This document shows positions 8,831-18,529 of a stretch of DNA of 64,000 bases, in pieces. Each line of letters opens with the position of its first letter. Position 1 is the stretch's first letter. A program made the position numbers and the translations under genes. Source of the stretch: Actinacidiphila acididurans (GTDB lineage: Bacteria; Actinomycetota; Actinomycetes; Streptomycetales; Streptomycetaceae). The stretch is from contig NZ_JADKYB010000028.1 of assembly GCF_016918855.1 (NCBI RefSeq), forward strand, positions 1 to 64,000, written 5' to 3'. Below the pieces are notes generated by a model. That model was not told where the DNA came from, made no database searches, and worked only from the letters and a program-made list of their open reading frames with translations.

Positions 8831-8939
8831 GTCGCCTCCTAGGCCGCAGCTGCCTCCGGCCTCACCCGCCCCCCTAACCGCCGACCGACGGTACAAAACC
8901 TGACATTCACGACCAATTGAAGGTGAGGGGAGGGGGGAC

Positions 8940-9191
8940 GCGCCCCGTCAGGGGCGCGAGGCTGCGATTGATATGCGGCTGGCGCCGCGTGGGCGCGAGC
9001 AACCACAACGGCGCGGCACCCGGCAACGTACGAGTCGTCCCGAGCCGGTTGCCGCCCCCGGCGTGGGGGCGCGCCCCGTCAGGGGCCGCAGGCCCTGGCA
9101 CCGGACGGGGGCGCCCCGCAGGGGCGCGGGGAACTGCGCGACCAGCCACAACGGCGCCGCACCCGGCAACGCACAGCCCCACCCGAGCTGG
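8940..9191. repeat. Intergenic repeat element A (two to three degenerate units)
   Basis: This fills most of the 394-bp gap between the PRC-barrel and AsnC genes. Each unit opens with a small GCGCCCC/GGGGCGC hairpin, at 8940, 9071 and 9111. Unit 1 carries the long arm variant (8951-9004) and unit 3 the short 20-base arm (9121-9140). The tail blocks CACAACGGCGCGGCACCCGG (from 9004) and CACAACGGCGCCGCACCCGG (from 9147) differ at one position. The unit 3 tail is nearly the reverse complement of element B at 25.3 kb. No coding potential is seen. Confidence 0.75.
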
Positions 9192-9224
9192 AAGCCGCAA
9201 GAGCCCAACCCGGCACAAGCAAGC

Positions 9225-9680
9225 TCACCCGGGAGAACCCGCACCGTACCGCCGCACCAAAGGCGAAAGCACAAGCACCGACTTCGTCCTGGTCACGAAC
9301 GGCTCTCCGGCGATCCGCTCGAGCACCTGCTCGAAATGCCGCACGTCGGCCGCGAAGACCTGCACGACCGCGTCGGCCTCACCGGTCACCGTGGAGGCGG
9401 CGGCGACCTCGGGGTAGCGGGCGAGCCCGCGCCGGATGTCGGAGGGCGAGGTGTTGTGCCGGCAGTAGAGCTCAACGAGCGCCTCGGTGTGCCAGCCGAG
9501 CGCGGCCGGGTCGACGCGGACGGTGAAGCCGGTGATCGCCCCGGCCGCCAGCAGCCGGTCCACCCGGCGCTTGACGGCGGGCGCGGACAGCCCGACCTCG
9601 GCCCCGATGTCGGCGTAGGAACGCCGGGCGTCGGCGGCGAGAGCCTGGACGATGCGTTCGTCGAGTTCGTTCAGCGGCAC
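9225..9680 (-). CDS. Lrp/AsnC-family transcriptional regulator
   Basis: 151-residue feast/famine regulator of standard length. The N-terminal helix-turn-helix is residues 5-50 (LDERIVQALAADARRSYADI, then GLSAPAVKRRVDRLL), followed by the effector-binding alpha/beta domain with the characteristic turn VTGEADAVVQVF. Such proteins bind amino acids and form octamers. It starts with GTG at 9680. It lies 94 bp downstream of guaB1 in the same direction; its targets are not evident. An amino-acid-oxidising gene pair lies 2.5 kb away and would be a reasonable candidate. Confidence 0.85.
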   Translation of the reverse strand: MPLNELDERIVQALAADARRSYADIGAEVGLSAPAVKRRVDRLLAAGAITGFTVRVDPAALGWHTEALVELYCRHNTSPSDIRRGLARYPEVAAASTVTGEADAVVQVFAADVRHFEQVLERIAGEPFVTRTKSVLVLSPLVRRYGAGSPG

Positions 9681-9774
9681 AGCGGGCGGGCCGCCCTTTC
9701 TGCTCGTACGGGGAAGGCGTGGGCCGCCGCGGACCGGCCGCGACGGCCCGAGGCTACCTCCCGCCGGGCCCGGA

Positions 9775-11223
9775 TCAGGTCCAGCTCACGTGCAGCGGCT
9801 GGCCCTCGGCGTAACCGGCGGCGCTCTGCACACCCACCACCGCGCGCTCGGCGAACTGGTCCAGCGTCTCGGCGCCCGCGTAGGTGCACGAGCTGCGCAC
9901 CCCGGCCACGATCGAGTCGATCAGGTCCTCCACGCCGGGCCGGACCGGGTCCAGGTACATCCGCGAGGTGGAGATGCCCTCCTCGAACAGCGCCTTGCGG
10001 GCCCGCTCGTACGCGGACTCCTCGCTGGTGCGGTTGCGCACCGCGCGGGCCGAGGCCATGCCGAAGGACTCCTTGTACAGCCGGCCGTCGGAGGCCTGCT
10101 GGAGGTCGCCGGGCGACTCGTGGGTCCCGGCGAACCAGGAGCCGATCATCACATTGGACGCGCCCGCGGCCAGGGCCATGGCGACGTCCCGGGGGTGGCG
10201 CACCCCGCCGTCGGCCCAGACGTGCTTGCCGTGCCGGCGGGCCTCGGCGGCGCACTCCAGGACGGCGGAGAACTGCGGGCGGCCCACCCCGGTCATCATC
10301 CGGGTGGTGCACATCGCGCCGGGCCCCACCCCGACCTTGACGATGTCGGCGCCGGCCTCGATCAGGTCGCGCACGCCCTCGGCGGACACCACGTTGCCCG
10401 CGACGACCGGCACCCGCGGGCCGAGCGCGCGCACCGCGCGGACCGCGCGGACCGCGGCGAGCATGCTGTCCTGGTGGCCGTGCGCGGTGTCCACCACCAG
10501 GGTGTCCACGCCTGCGTCGAGCAGCAGCTTGGTCCGGCCGGACACGTCGCCGTTGATGCCGACGGCGGCGGCGATCCGCAGCCGGCCGCGGTCGTCGACG
10601 GCCGGGTCGTACAGCGTGGCGCGCAGCGCGCCGGTACGGGTCAGGATGCCGGCCAGGCGGCCGTCCGCGTCCACGGCGGGGGCGAGCTTGCGGTGGGCCT
10701 CCTCCAGGACGTTGAAGGCGTCCCGCGGGTCGCTGGCCGCGTCGAGCAGCAGCAGATCGCGGGTCATGACCTCGGACAGCTGGGTGAAGCGGTCCACGCC
10801 GGTCAGGTCGGACTCGGTGACCACGCCGACCGGGCGGCCGTCCTCCACCACGACCCCGGCGCCGTGCGCCCGCTTGGGCAGCAGCGCGAGCGCGTCCGCG
10901 ACGGTCTGGTGCGGGGCGAGGGTGATCGGGGTGTCGAGCACCAGGTGGCGCTGCTTGACCCAGCCGATCACCTCGGTGACCACGTCGATGGGGATGTCCT
11001 GCGGGATGACCGCGAGCCCGCCGCGGCGGGCCACCGTCTCGGCCATCCGGCGGCCGGCGATCGCGGTCATGTTGGCCACCACGACCGGGATGGTGGTGCC
11101 GGAGCCGTCCGGCGAGCGCAGGTCGACCGCGTGCCGGGAACCGACCCCGCTGCGGCTGGGGACCATGAAGACGTCGTCGTACGTCAGGTCGTACGGCGGC
11201 TGGACGTCGTTGAGGAAACGCAT
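9775..11223 (-). CDS. guaB1: GuaB1-type GMP reductase (IMP dehydrogenase-related)
   Basis: IMPDH/GMPR-family barrel of 482 residues with a CBS pair inserted near residues 95-210 (HGAGVVVEDGRPVGVVTESD). The catalytic cysteine sits in GPGAMCTTRMMTGVGRPQF and the phosphate-binding loop in ADGGVRHPRDVAMALAAGA. The N-terminus MRFLNDVQPPYDLTYDDVFM is typical of the GuaB1 paralogue, which in mycobacteria has been shown to be a GMP reductase (GMP to IMP, NADPH-dependent) rather than an IMP dehydrogenase. The ATG at 11223 follows a GGTGAGAG ribosome-binding site; upstream sequence in frame is not conserved-looking. It acts in the cytoplasm in purine salvage. Confidence 0.85.
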   Translation of the reverse strand: MRFLNDVQPPYDLTYDDVFMVPSRSGVGSRHAVDLRSPDGSGTTIPVVVANMTAIAGRRMAETVARRGGLAVIPQDIPIDVVTEVIGWVKQRHLVLDTPITLAPHQTVADALALLPKRAHGAGVVVEDGRPVGVVTESDLTGVDRFTQLSEVMTRDLLLLDAASDPRDAFNVLEEAHRKLAPAVDADGRLAGILTRTGALRATLYDPAVDDRGRLRIAAAVGINGDVSGRTKLLLDAGVDTLVVDTAHGHQDSMLAAVRAVRAVRALGPRVPVVAGNVVSAEGVRDLIEAGADIVKVGVGPGAMCTTRMMTGVGRPQFSAVLECAAEARRHGKHVWADGGVRHPRDVAMALAAGASNVMIGSWFAGTHESPGDLQQASDGRLYKESFGMASARAVRNRTSEESAYERARKALFEEGISTSRMYLDPVRPGVEDLIDSIVAGVRSSCTYAGAETLDQFAERAVVGVQSAAGYAEGQPLHVSWT

Positions 11224-11484
11224 GTTGACTCTCTCACCTGCGGTAATACCGGACAGCGGGCGGGGAGTCAGCCGGCCGGTGTCAGACGGCCTCGCGTCGG
11301 TCGGACTGCGGCTCCTCCTCCCATGATCCCCGATCTCCGCCCGTTCCGGCCCGGCCGCGGCGCATGTCTGTGTCTTCGGCCGATTCCGGGCGCACGCCAC
11401 CGTGGTTTCGGCCGAACGGCCGTACGCATCCGGCAGGGCCGGAAAGCGCCGGGAAGCGCCGGGGACGGCCGGGAAAGGCCGCCG

Positions 11485-11513
11485 CCCGGCCGGGGCCTCA
11501 CGGCCCGGCCGGG
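11485..11513 (-). terminator. Hairpin spanning the stop codon of the SorC-type regulator
   Basis: Arms CCCGGCCGGGGCC (11485-11497) and GGCCCGGCCGGG (11502-11513) pair with one bulged G. The stop codon lies in the TCAC loop. It is a very GC-rich candidate terminator directly at the end of the gene. Confidence 0.5.
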
Positions 11514-12511
11514 TCCACGCGCTCCAGGGCCGGGCGGGCGGCCGGTTCGGTGGTACGCAGCAGGTGCTCGGCGGCGGCGATGTCGGTGACCAGGCTGGTG
11601 ACCAGGCCGGAGCGCAGAACCGCGTCGATGGCGGCGGCTTTGCGCTTGCCGCCGGCGATGGCCAGCACCTCCGGGATGCGGCGCAGCCGGTCCGTGTCGA
11701 TGGTGATGCACCGCTCCCCCAGGTCACGGCCGACCAGGCGGCCGCGGGCGTCGAAGAGGTGCGAGGACATCTCCGCGGCCGCGCCCAGCCCGGCGTAATG
11801 GGCGCGCTCCTCGTCGGTGAGGGCGTCGTGGACGGTGGAGATGCCCGCCTCCCAGGAGCCGACGGACACCACCGCGACGGTCACCTTGTCGAAGTAGCTC
11901 ATGGCGGCGGCGATCTGGCTCTGCGCGCGCAGGGCCGCGGCGGTCGCCGGATCGGCGAGCACCATGGGCGCGTACAGCGGGTGCGCCTCGCCGCCGGAGA
12001 CGGCCGCGGCGGTGCGTACCGCCTCCACCGAGCCGCGTTCGGCGGTGCCGACGTCGTACACGCCGGTGAGCTGCACCACCGTGCAGGGCGCGAGCCGTTC
12101 CAGGGCGTTGGCCATGGTGATGATGGACCGGCCCCAGGCCAGGCCCAGCACGTCGCCGTCGTTGACCAGCTCGCCCAGCAGCCCGGCGGCGACCGAGCCG
12201 AGGTTCTCCGGGTCGGGCGCGTCGGCCTGGTCGGCGGGTGTCTCGACGACGACGGCGTGCCGCAGCCCGTAGTGGGCGCGCAGCGCGTCGGAGCGCTCGG
12301 CGTCGAGTTCGGCCGGGACCCGGATCTCGATCCGTACGAGGTCCCGTTCCAGCGCGGTCTCCAGGACGCGGGCCACCTTGAACCGGCTGACCCCGAACTC
12401 CTCGGCGATCTGGATCTTGGACTTGCCCTCCAGGTAGAAGCGACGCGCCATCGCCGCCGCCTGGACCATCTCGCCGGGGCCCATGCGCACCTGAGTGCGG
12501 CCAGTGCTCAC
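11498..12511 (-). CDS. SorC/DeoR-type sugar-binding transcriptional regulator
   Basis: 337-residue regulator with an N-terminal helix-turn-helix (AMARRFYLEGKSKIQIAEEF and GVSRFKVARVLETAL, about residues 13-50) and a C-terminal SorC sugar-phosphate-binding domain (from about 70 to the end, with AWGRSIITMANAL, VVSVGSWEAGISTV and AIAGGKRKAAAIDAVL). The GTG at 12511 is preceded by GGGGAG at 7 nt and gives VSTGRTQVRMGPGEM, the start I recall for orthologues. It lies 151 bp downstream of rpe in the same orientation. It probably senses a pentose or triose phosphate, consistent with the neighbour, but the ligand cannot be read. Confidence 0.85.
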   Translation of the reverse strand: MSTGRTQVRMGPGEMVQAAAMARRFYLEGKSKIQIAEEFGVSRFKVARVLETALERDLVRIEIRVPAELDAERSDALRAHYGLRHAVVVETPADQADAPDPENLGSVAAGLLGELVNDGDVLGLAWGRSIITMANALERLAPCTVVQLTGVYDVGTAERGSVEAVRTAAAVSGGEAHPLYAPMVLADPATAAALRAQSQIAAAMSYFDKVTVAVVSVGSWEAGISTVHDALTDEERAHYAGLGAAAEMSSHLFDARGRLVGRDLGERCITIDTDRLRRIPEVLAIAGGKRKAAAIDAVLRSGLVTSLVTDIAAAEHLLRTTEPAARPALERVDPAGP

Positions 12512-12662
12512 GTCACGTCTCCCCAGTTGCCGTCCGATCCGCCGCCAGCCCTCGCCGGCGGCACCGCCGCCCCCGCCACCGCGGGAGCCACCGCGGGCGC
12601 TCATCCTCGCAGACACCCGCGGTTACGGTCGGGTAACTTCATGCCCGCCGCCATGCCGTCGC

Positions 12663-13331
12663 TCATCGGCGTCCGCCGGCCGCGGCGGCCTGCTCGCGCA
12701 GCGACCGGACGGCCGCCGCGGGGTCGTCGGAGCCGTACACCGCCGAGCCTGCCACGAAGACGTCCGCGCCTGCCTCGGCGCACCGCTCGATGGTCTCGGC
12801 GGACACCCCGCCGTCCACCTGGAGCCACAGGTCAAGCCCGTACTTGTCGATCAGCGCCCGGGTCCGGCGGATCTTCGGCAGCATGACGTCGAGGAACGCC
12901 TGCCCGCCGAAGCCCGGCTCCACCGTCATGATCAGCAGCATGTCGAGTTCGCCCAGCAGGTCCTCGTACGGCTCTATCGGCGTGGCGGGCCGCAGCGCCA
13001 TCGAGGCGCGGGCGCCCTTGGCGCGGATCTCCCGGGCGAGCCGGACCGGGGCCTGAGCGGCCTCGACGTGGAAGGTGACCGACCCGGCCCCGGCCTCCAC
13101 GAAGGCCGGCGCCCAGCGGTCGGGCTGCTCGATCATGAGGTGGCAGTCCAGCGGGATGCCGGTCGCCTTGTGCAGTGCCTCGACCACCGGGACACCCAGC
13201 GTCAGGTTCGGTACGAAGTGGTTGTCCATGACGTCGACGTGGAGCCAGTCGGCGCCCTCCACCGCGGCGGCCTCATCGGCCAGCCGGGCGAAATCGGCGG
13301 ACAAGATGCTCGGGCTGATCTGCACACTCAT
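12663..13331 (-). CDS. rpe: Ribulose-phosphate 3-epimerase
   Basis: Interconverts D-ribulose 5-phosphate and D-xylulose 5-phosphate in the pentose phosphate pathway. The 222-residue TIM barrel shows every family signature: ISPSILSADF at the start, HVDVMDNHFVPNLTLG with the catalytic Asp and metal ligands, DCHLMIEQPD, TVEPGFGGQAF, and the phosphate-binding VDGGVSAETI. I chose the ATG at 13331 because it begins exactly at the barrel. It is divergent from the MMPL transporter across 161 bp and upstream of a SorC-type regulator. Confidence 0.95.
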   Translation of the reverse strand: MSVQISPSILSADFARLADEAAAVEGADWLHVDVMDNHFVPNLTLGVPVVEALHKATGIPLDCHLMIEQPDRWAPAFVEAGAGSVTFHVEAAQAPVRLAREIRAKGARASMALRPATPIEPYEDLLGELDMLLIMTVEPGFGGQAFLDVMLPKIRRTRALIDKYGLDLWLQVDGGVSAETIERCAEAGADVFVAGSAVYGSDDPAAAVRSLREQAAAAGGRR

Positions 13332-13492
13332 ATGCCCAGCAAACCAGATTCCCGGCCGGTGTTGGGCATGCGCCCGGCCACGACCGGGTGCACGATCGGC
13401 CACGGTCCGGCACACTGCCGGTTGCCGCTCGGCGCGGCGTGGGACACCAGGGAAGTACAGGGGGCATCACCGGCGGATCCGGGGGACGCATC

Positions 13493-15649
13493 ATGGCGGG
13501 CGGAACACGAGGCGTGGCGCACCTGGTGTGCGGGCGGCGCGGCAAGTGGGTGGTGCTCGTCGTCTGGGTGATCGTGCTGGTCGCGCTCTCCCCGCTGGCG
13601 CAGAAACTCAGCGGGGCGGAGAAGAACGACTCGGCGAGCTGGCTGCCCGGCAACGCGGAGTCCACCAAGGTGCTCGAACTGCAGAAGAGCTTCGTGCCGG
13701 AGACCGCGCCCGCGGTGATCGTCTACAGCCGCCCGTCCGGCCTGACCCCCGCGGACCGGGCCGCCGTGCGGCGGAACGCGACCGCGGTGCGGGGCACCAC
13801 CGCCCACGGCATCATCGGCGCCCGCACGGTCGGCCCGCTGTTCAACCGGCCGGCCGCCCCGCAGGCCGCCCTGATCGTCGTGCCGATCACCGTGAACAGG
13901 AGCGGCTGGAACTCGGTGTCGGACGCGGTCGACCTGCTCCGGGGCATCACGGGGACGAACGTGGCCGGGATGACGGTGCACATCACCGGTCCCGGCGGCT
14001 TCGCGGCGGACTCCAACAACGCCTTCAAGGGCATCGACGGCACCCTGCTGCTGTCCGCGCTGGGCGTGGTCGTGGTGATCCTGCTGATCACCTACCGCAG
14101 CCCGAGCCTGTTCGTGCTGCCGGTGATCGCCGTGGTCGGCGCGCTGTTCAGCGCCGAGGCGGTGGTCTACCTGCTGGCCCGGTACGCCGGTCTGGTGGTC
14201 AACGCGCAGAGCGCCGGCATCCTCACCGTCCTGGTGTTCGGCGCCGGTACGGACTACGCGCTGCTGCTGGTGGCCCGCTACCGGGAGGAGCTGCGGCGGC
14301 ACGAGGACCGGCACGAGGCGATGGCGCTCGCCCTGCACCGCGCCGGCCCCGCCGTGATCGCCAGCGCCGCCACGGTGGCACTGAGCATGCTGTGCCTGCT
14401 GGCCGCGGACATGAACTCCACCTCCGGGCTCGGCCCGGTCGCCGCGGTCGGCGTCACCGTCGGCCTGATCGCGATGATCACGCTCTTCCCAGCGCTGCTG
14501 GTGATCTTCGGCCGCTGGGTGTTCTGGCCGGTGATCCCGCACGTGGGCACCCCCGATCCGACCCGGACCGGGCTGTGGTCGCGGATCGGGCGGCGGATCG
14601 GCAACCGGCCGCGCACCGTGTGGGTGAGCACCGTGGTGGTCCTCGGCGCGCTCGGCTGCGGCCTGCTCGCGCTCAGCGCCAACGGGCTGTCCCAGGCGGA
14701 CAGCTTCACCAACCACCCCGACTCGGTGGCCGGGCAGCGGGTCCAGGACACGTACTTCCCGGGCGGCGGCGGCCAGCCCATGGTGGTCGTCGCGAATGCG
14801 GGCACGGCGGCCCGGGTGCGGTCGTCGCTGGCCGCGCTGCCGGGGGTCGTTCCGGCCTCGGTCGGCACGCCGCCCGGCGTGACCCCGGTACGCGGCGGCA
14901 AGGTCTATCTGGAGGCGACGCTCACCGACCGGCCGGACAGTACCGCCGCCAAGGCCACGGTGGACCGGGCCCGTACCGCCCTGCACGCCATCCCCGGGGC
15001 CGACGCGAAGGTCGGCGGCGGGACGGCCGTACTCAAGGACACGGCCGCCGCCTCCGCCCGGGACGACAAACTGCTCATCCCGTTGATCCTGGTGGTGGTG
15101 CTGCTCATCCTCGGGGTGCTGCTGCGGGCGGTGGTCGCGCCGCTCGTGCTCATCGCCACCGTCGTGCTGTCGTTCGCGGCCGCGCTCGGGGTGAGCGCGC
15201 TGGCCTTCGAGCACGTCTTCCACTTCAAGGGCGAGGACACCGCGTTCCCGCTGTTCGTCTTCGTCTTCCTGGTCGCGCTCGGCATCGACTACAACATCTT
15301 CCTGATGACGCGGATCCGTGAGGAGAGCCGGCTGCACGGGACGCGGGACGGGGTGCGGATCGGGCTGGCGGCGACCGGCGGGGTGATCACGTCCGCGGGG
15401 CTCGTGCTGGCCGGTACGTTCGCCGCGCTCGGCACGCTTCCGGTGGTGGGGTTCGCCGAGATCGGGTTCGCCGTCGCCTTCGGGGTGCTGCTCGACACCT
15501 TTGTCGTCCGCTCGGTTCTGGTCTCGGCGATCACCTTCGACCTCGGTGACCGGGTGTGGTGGCCCAGCCGGCTCGGGCAGCCCGGGCATCCGCCGCGGGT
15601 GCGGACGGGTGGCGGGACCGGGGAGGACGCGCGGGTCGAGCCGCACTGA
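13493..15649 (+). CDS. MMPL-family (RND-type) transporter
   Basis: Membrane transporter of 718 residues with duplicated RND-like halves. A first membrane helix (WVVLVVWVIVLVALSPL) is followed by an extracytoplasmic domain (SASWLPGNAESTKVLELQKS), a five-helix block containing FGAGTDYALLLVARYREEL, a second extracytoplasmic domain and a second helix block with LVALGIDYNIFLMTRIREE. The paired G-x-D-Y motifs are the hallmark of MMPL proton-coupling segments. Streptomyces homologues export lipids or hydrophobic metabolites; no substrate is inferable here. I chose the ATG at 13493 because a GGGGG stretch precedes it and the membrane helix follows directly. Confidence 0.85.
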   Translation: MAGGTRGVAHLVCGRRGKWVVLVVWVIVLVALSPLAQKLSGAEKNDSASWLPGNAESTKVLELQKSFVPETAPAVIVYSRPSGLTPADRAAVRRNATAVRGTTAHGIIGARTVGPLFNRPAAPQAALIVVPITVNRSGWNSVSDAVDLLRGITGTNVAGMTVHITGPGGFAADSNNAFKGIDGTLLLSALGVVVVILLITYRSPSLFVLPVIAVVGALFSAEAVVYLLARYAGLVVNAQSAGILTVLVFGAGTDYALLLVARYREELRRHEDRHEAMALALHRAGPAVIASAATVALSMLCLLAADMNSTSGLGPVAAVGVTVGLIAMITLFPALLVIFGRWVFWPVIPHVGTPDPTRTGLWSRIGRRIGNRPRTVWVSTVVVLGALGCGLLALSANGLSQADSFTNHPDSVAGQRVQDTYFPGGGGQPMVVVANAGTAARVRSSLAALPGVVPASVGTPPGVTPVRGGKVYLEATLTDRPDSTAAKATVDRARTALHAIPGADAKVGGGTAVLKDTAAASARDDKLLIPLILVVVLLILGVLLRAVVAPLVLIATVVLSFAAALGVSALAFEHVFHFKGEDTAFPLFVFVFLVALGIDYNIFLMTRIREESRLHGTRDGVRIGLAATGGVITSAGLVLAGTFAALGTLPVVGFAEIGFAVAFGVLLDTFVVRSVLVSAITFDLGDRVWWPSRLGQPGHPPRVRTGGGTGEDARVEPH

Positions 15650-15671
15650 GCGGTGGCCGCTGCACGCGTGC

Positions 15672-15704
15672 GGACGGCCCGCCGGGGATCCCGGCGGGCC
15701 GTCC
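15672..15704. terminator. Strong bidirectional terminator
   Basis: A perfect 15-bp stem GGACGGCCCGCCGGG (15672-15686) / CCCGGCGGGCCGTCC (15690-15704) with a 3-nt loop. It sits between the convergent MMPL and phosphoesterase genes, 23 bp after the MMPL stop. Confidence 0.8.
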
Positions 15705-15742
15705 TGTCAAGCGTGTTCAGTCGTCGTCGACCGGTGTTCGGG

Positions 15743-18529
15743 TCAGCCGTCGGTGTCGAGCCCCGGGATGGCGGCGCCGGGCACCTGGCCGGGAGCGTAG
15801 ATCTCGGGGTCGCCCGGGTACGGCTTGGTCCACCCGTACGACTCGTACCACTCGAGCCGCTTCATCTGCTCGGGAGCCGCGGTGTCGGGCTTGGCGTTCG
15901 GCCCGGTGAAGGGCTGCTGCGCCTTCCACGCCTGCCACTGGGCCGCCACCTGCTGCTCGGCCGCCGGCGCCTTCGCCGTGGTCGGCGCGGGTGCGGCGGT
16001 CGGGTCCTGCGGCGCCGGGGTGTCCTCGCCGCAGGACGGCGGGGTGGACAGGCCCAGGGTCAGCGAGGTCCGGTTGGGCTTCGCGGTGAACGGCGTGTCA
16101 TCGGGCGTGCTGGTGAACGCCTGGGTCATCGGGGTGGCCGCGGCGTCCATCTGGTTCATCGGGTGGATCCCGAGGATCTGCTCGATGGTGCGGACCATGT
16201 TGATCTGCGTGTAGTAGTGGCTGTCGACCGTGCCGGTCCGCTGCGTCCAGGGGCTGATGACCTGGACCGGAGCACGGTGGCCGTCGACGTGGTCGACCCA
16301 CTGCTGGGAGTCGTCCTCGACGACGAAGATCGCCGAGTCCTTCCAGTACTTGCTGTGCGAGATCTCGTCCACCATGCGGCCGACGGCGAGGTCGTTGTCG
16401 GCGACCTGGGCGGGCGCGGTGGTCGATCCGCCGGTGTGGTCGTTGGACAGCCAGAACATGTTCAGGTTCGCGGGACCGTTCTTCTCGAAGTCCTGCTGCC
16501 AGATCTGCTCCTTGTAGATGTCCGGCACGCTGGTGTCGAACTGCGGGAAGCCCTGCACCGACACCTTGTTCAGGGACGGGATGTCCGAACCGACCTTGAT
16601 CGGGTAGGCGGTCTGCGCACCGGTGGCCCGCATGTTCTTGGTGTCGCAGTACAGGTTCTGCCACGACGCGCCGGCCGGCTTGGTCTCCGAGGACTGGAAC
16701 TCGCCGAAGTCCTTCACCGACTTGCCCGCGGCCTGCGCACCGCTCCAGATGAAGCCGGAGGACTGGTGGCCCAGGACGTCGTTCTCGGTGTCGTAACTGC
16801 GGGTGTACTCACCGGCCGAGGACTCGGTGTACTCCGGGTCGTCGGACTGCATCAGCCAGTTGTGGCCTTCGGCGGAGTTCGTCGCCGGGTCGTAGAAGTT
16901 GTTGTACAGGCCGAACTGCTGCGCCAGCGCGTGCTGGTTCGGCGTCACGTTGTCGTTGTAGACCTCCAGCCTCGGGTCGCCGCCGGGGCCGCCCTGCTGC
17001 ATGTCGCCGAAGATCTGGTCGTAGGTGACGTTCTCCTTGACGATCAGGAAGACGTGCTTGATCGTCGAGGGGTCGCCGATCTGCACCGGGACCGGCACGG
17101 GCTTCTTGTTGCTGTGCCCTTGGCCGCCCGCGATCTTGACCGAGCCCTTGGTCCAGCCGTTCAGCTTGAAGACCTCGGCCGTGTCGGCCCGGATGGTCTT
17201 GTCGTCCGGCAGTTGGAACGTCTCCACGCTGGACGTGGTGTCGTGGGTGCCGTGGTACCAGGCCGGCGGCGGGTAGTTGACCGGGCTGCGGGCGTCGATG
17301 CCCCGGGTGTTGGAGACCACCACGTTCTTGCCGACGGTGGTCACCTCCGCCGGGAAGTACCCCGTCGGGAGCAGGCCGACGTAGGACGCGGGCTGCTGCG
17401 CGGACTTGTACCTGTAGACGGCGACGGCATTGGCCCGGCCCAGCGTCACCAGCAGGTGGCCGTCGTCGGTCAGCGTCACCGCGTCGGGCTCGTAACCGAC
17501 CGACGCCTCCGGCCACGGCTGGGTGGCGATGGTCTGGACGACCTTGTCCTTCTTGGTGTCGATGACCGACACCTCGTTGCTGGCGGTGTTGGTGACGAAC
17601 ACCGTCCCGTTCTTGGCGTAGACGGCGGTCGGGTGCAGGCCGACGTTGATGGTGCCCACGGCGGCGGACGGCTGGGCCAAGTCGATGACGCTGACCGTGC
17701 CCGTGGTGGCGGCGCCCGTGTCCGGGTCGGCCGGCACGTCGGTGCCGTACGAGTTCATGGTGGTCTCGCCCGGCTTGGCCGGACGCCCGCCCTCGTTGCT
17801 GACGTACAGCTTGCTGCCGACCTGGACCATGCCGCGCGGGGCGGTACCGGTGGTCCAGCTCCGCTTGACGGTGCCGGTCGCGGTGTCGATGGCCACCACG
17901 CGGTTCTGGCCGTTGACCGCGGCGAACAGGGTGGAGCCGTCCGCGGAGAAGACGGCCGCGCCGGTCAGGGCCTGCTTGGAGCCGTCCGCCGGAATCGTGA
18001 CGTCCTGGGGGTCGGCCACGGAGCCGTCGGCGTTCACGGTGAACTTGGTGAAGCCGTTGGCGCGGCTCAGCCAGAGCTGCTTGCCGTCGGGCGAGTAGAC
18101 GGGGCCTTCCTGGCCGATGTCGTTCCCGCTGATCTTCAGGTCCACCCCGGAGTGGGTGCCGATGTACTGCTGGACCTTGTTGTTCCCCAGGTCCACCATC
18201 ACCAGCGACACGCCGTACGAGTCGGTGACCGCGGCGGCCATGTGCGTGCCGTCCTGGCTCACCGTGGACGACATGATCTTGCCGGTGTTGATGACCAGGC
18301 TGCTGCCGATGGGGTCGATGTGCTGGTCGTCGGCCAGGGTCAGGCCGTTGGCGGTGGTCTGGCCGACCTGCTCGAAGCCGAACTGCTGCGTCGAGGCCAC
18401 AGCGGTGCCCGTGACCGCCAGGGCGACCGTGATACCCGCCGTGACCAGACCGGTCCGCCGGCCGGCCTGTCGGCCGAAAAGGCTGATCCGGTCGTTCTCG
18501 ACACGTCGTCTGCGACGCGCTACGTGCAT
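15743..18529 (-). CDS. Secreted YncE-like beta-propeller / phosphoesterase fusion
   Basis: 928-residue exported protein. The N-terminus has an arginine cluster and a hydrophobic stretch (GLVTAGITVALAVTGTAVAS), a signal peptide. Residues about 60-430 are YVTN/YncE-type propeller repeats (VISVIDTKKDKVVQTIAT-like strands). From about residue 490 a phosphoesterase domain of the phospholipase C/acid phosphatase superfamily begins (KHVFLIVKENVTYDQIFGDM), with AEGHNWLMQSDDPEYTE, MFWLSNDHTGG and IFVVEDDSQQWVDHVDGH as metal and substrate segments. A Pro/Ala linker leads to a small C-terminal region. It is likely an extracytoplasmic phosphatase or phosphodiesterase. No complete PhoP box was found upstream. 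Confidence 0.8.
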   Translation of the reverse strand: MHVARRRRRVENDRISLFGRQAGRRTGLVTAGITVALAVTGTAVASTQQFGFEQVGQTTANGLTLADDQHIDPIGSSLVINTGKIMSSTVSQDGTHMAAAVTDSYGVSLVMVDLGNNKVQQYIGTHSGVDLKISGNDIGQEGPVYSPDGKQLWLSRANGFTKFTVNADGSVADPQDVTIPADGSKQALTGAAVFSADGSTLFAAVNGQNRVVAIDTATGTVKRSWTTGTAPRGMVQVGSKLYVSNEGGRPAKPGETTMNSYGTDVPADPDTGAATTGTVSVIDLAQPSAAVGTINVGLHPTAVYAKNGTVFVTNTASNEVSVIDTKKDKVVQTIATQPWPEASVGYEPDAVTLTDDGHLLVTLGRANAVAVYRYKSAQQPASYVGLLPTGYFPAEVTTVGKNVVVSNTRGIDARSPVNYPPPAWYHGTHDTTSSVETFQLPDDKTIRADTAEVFKLNGWTKGSVKIAGGQGHSNKKPVPVPVQIGDPSTIKHVFLIVKENVTYDQIFGDMQQGGPGGDPRLEVYNDNVTPNQHALAQQFGLYNNFYDPATNSAEGHNWLMQSDDPEYTESSAGEYTRSYDTENDVLGHQSSGFIWSGAQAAGKSVKDFGEFQSSETKPAGASWQNLYCDTKNMRATGAQTAYPIKVGSDIPSLNKVSVQGFPQFDTSVPDIYKEQIWQQDFEKNGPANLNMFWLSNDHTGGSTTAPAQVADNDLAVGRMVDEISHSKYWKDSAIFVVEDDSQQWVDHVDGHRAPVQVISPWTQRTGTVDSHYYTQINMVRTIEQILGIHPMNQMDAAATPMTQAFTSTPDDTPFTAKPNRTSLTLGLSTPPSCGEDTPAPQDPTAAPAPTTAKAPAAEQQVAAQWQAWKAQQPFTGPNAKPDTAAPEQMKRLEWYESYGWTKPYPGDPEIYAPGQVPGAAIPGLDTDG

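Noticed and set aside
8940..9191. CRISPR array
   Set aside because: Repeats are few, degenerate, unequally spaced and palindromic at their starts, with shared rather than unique sequence between them; no cas genes are present.
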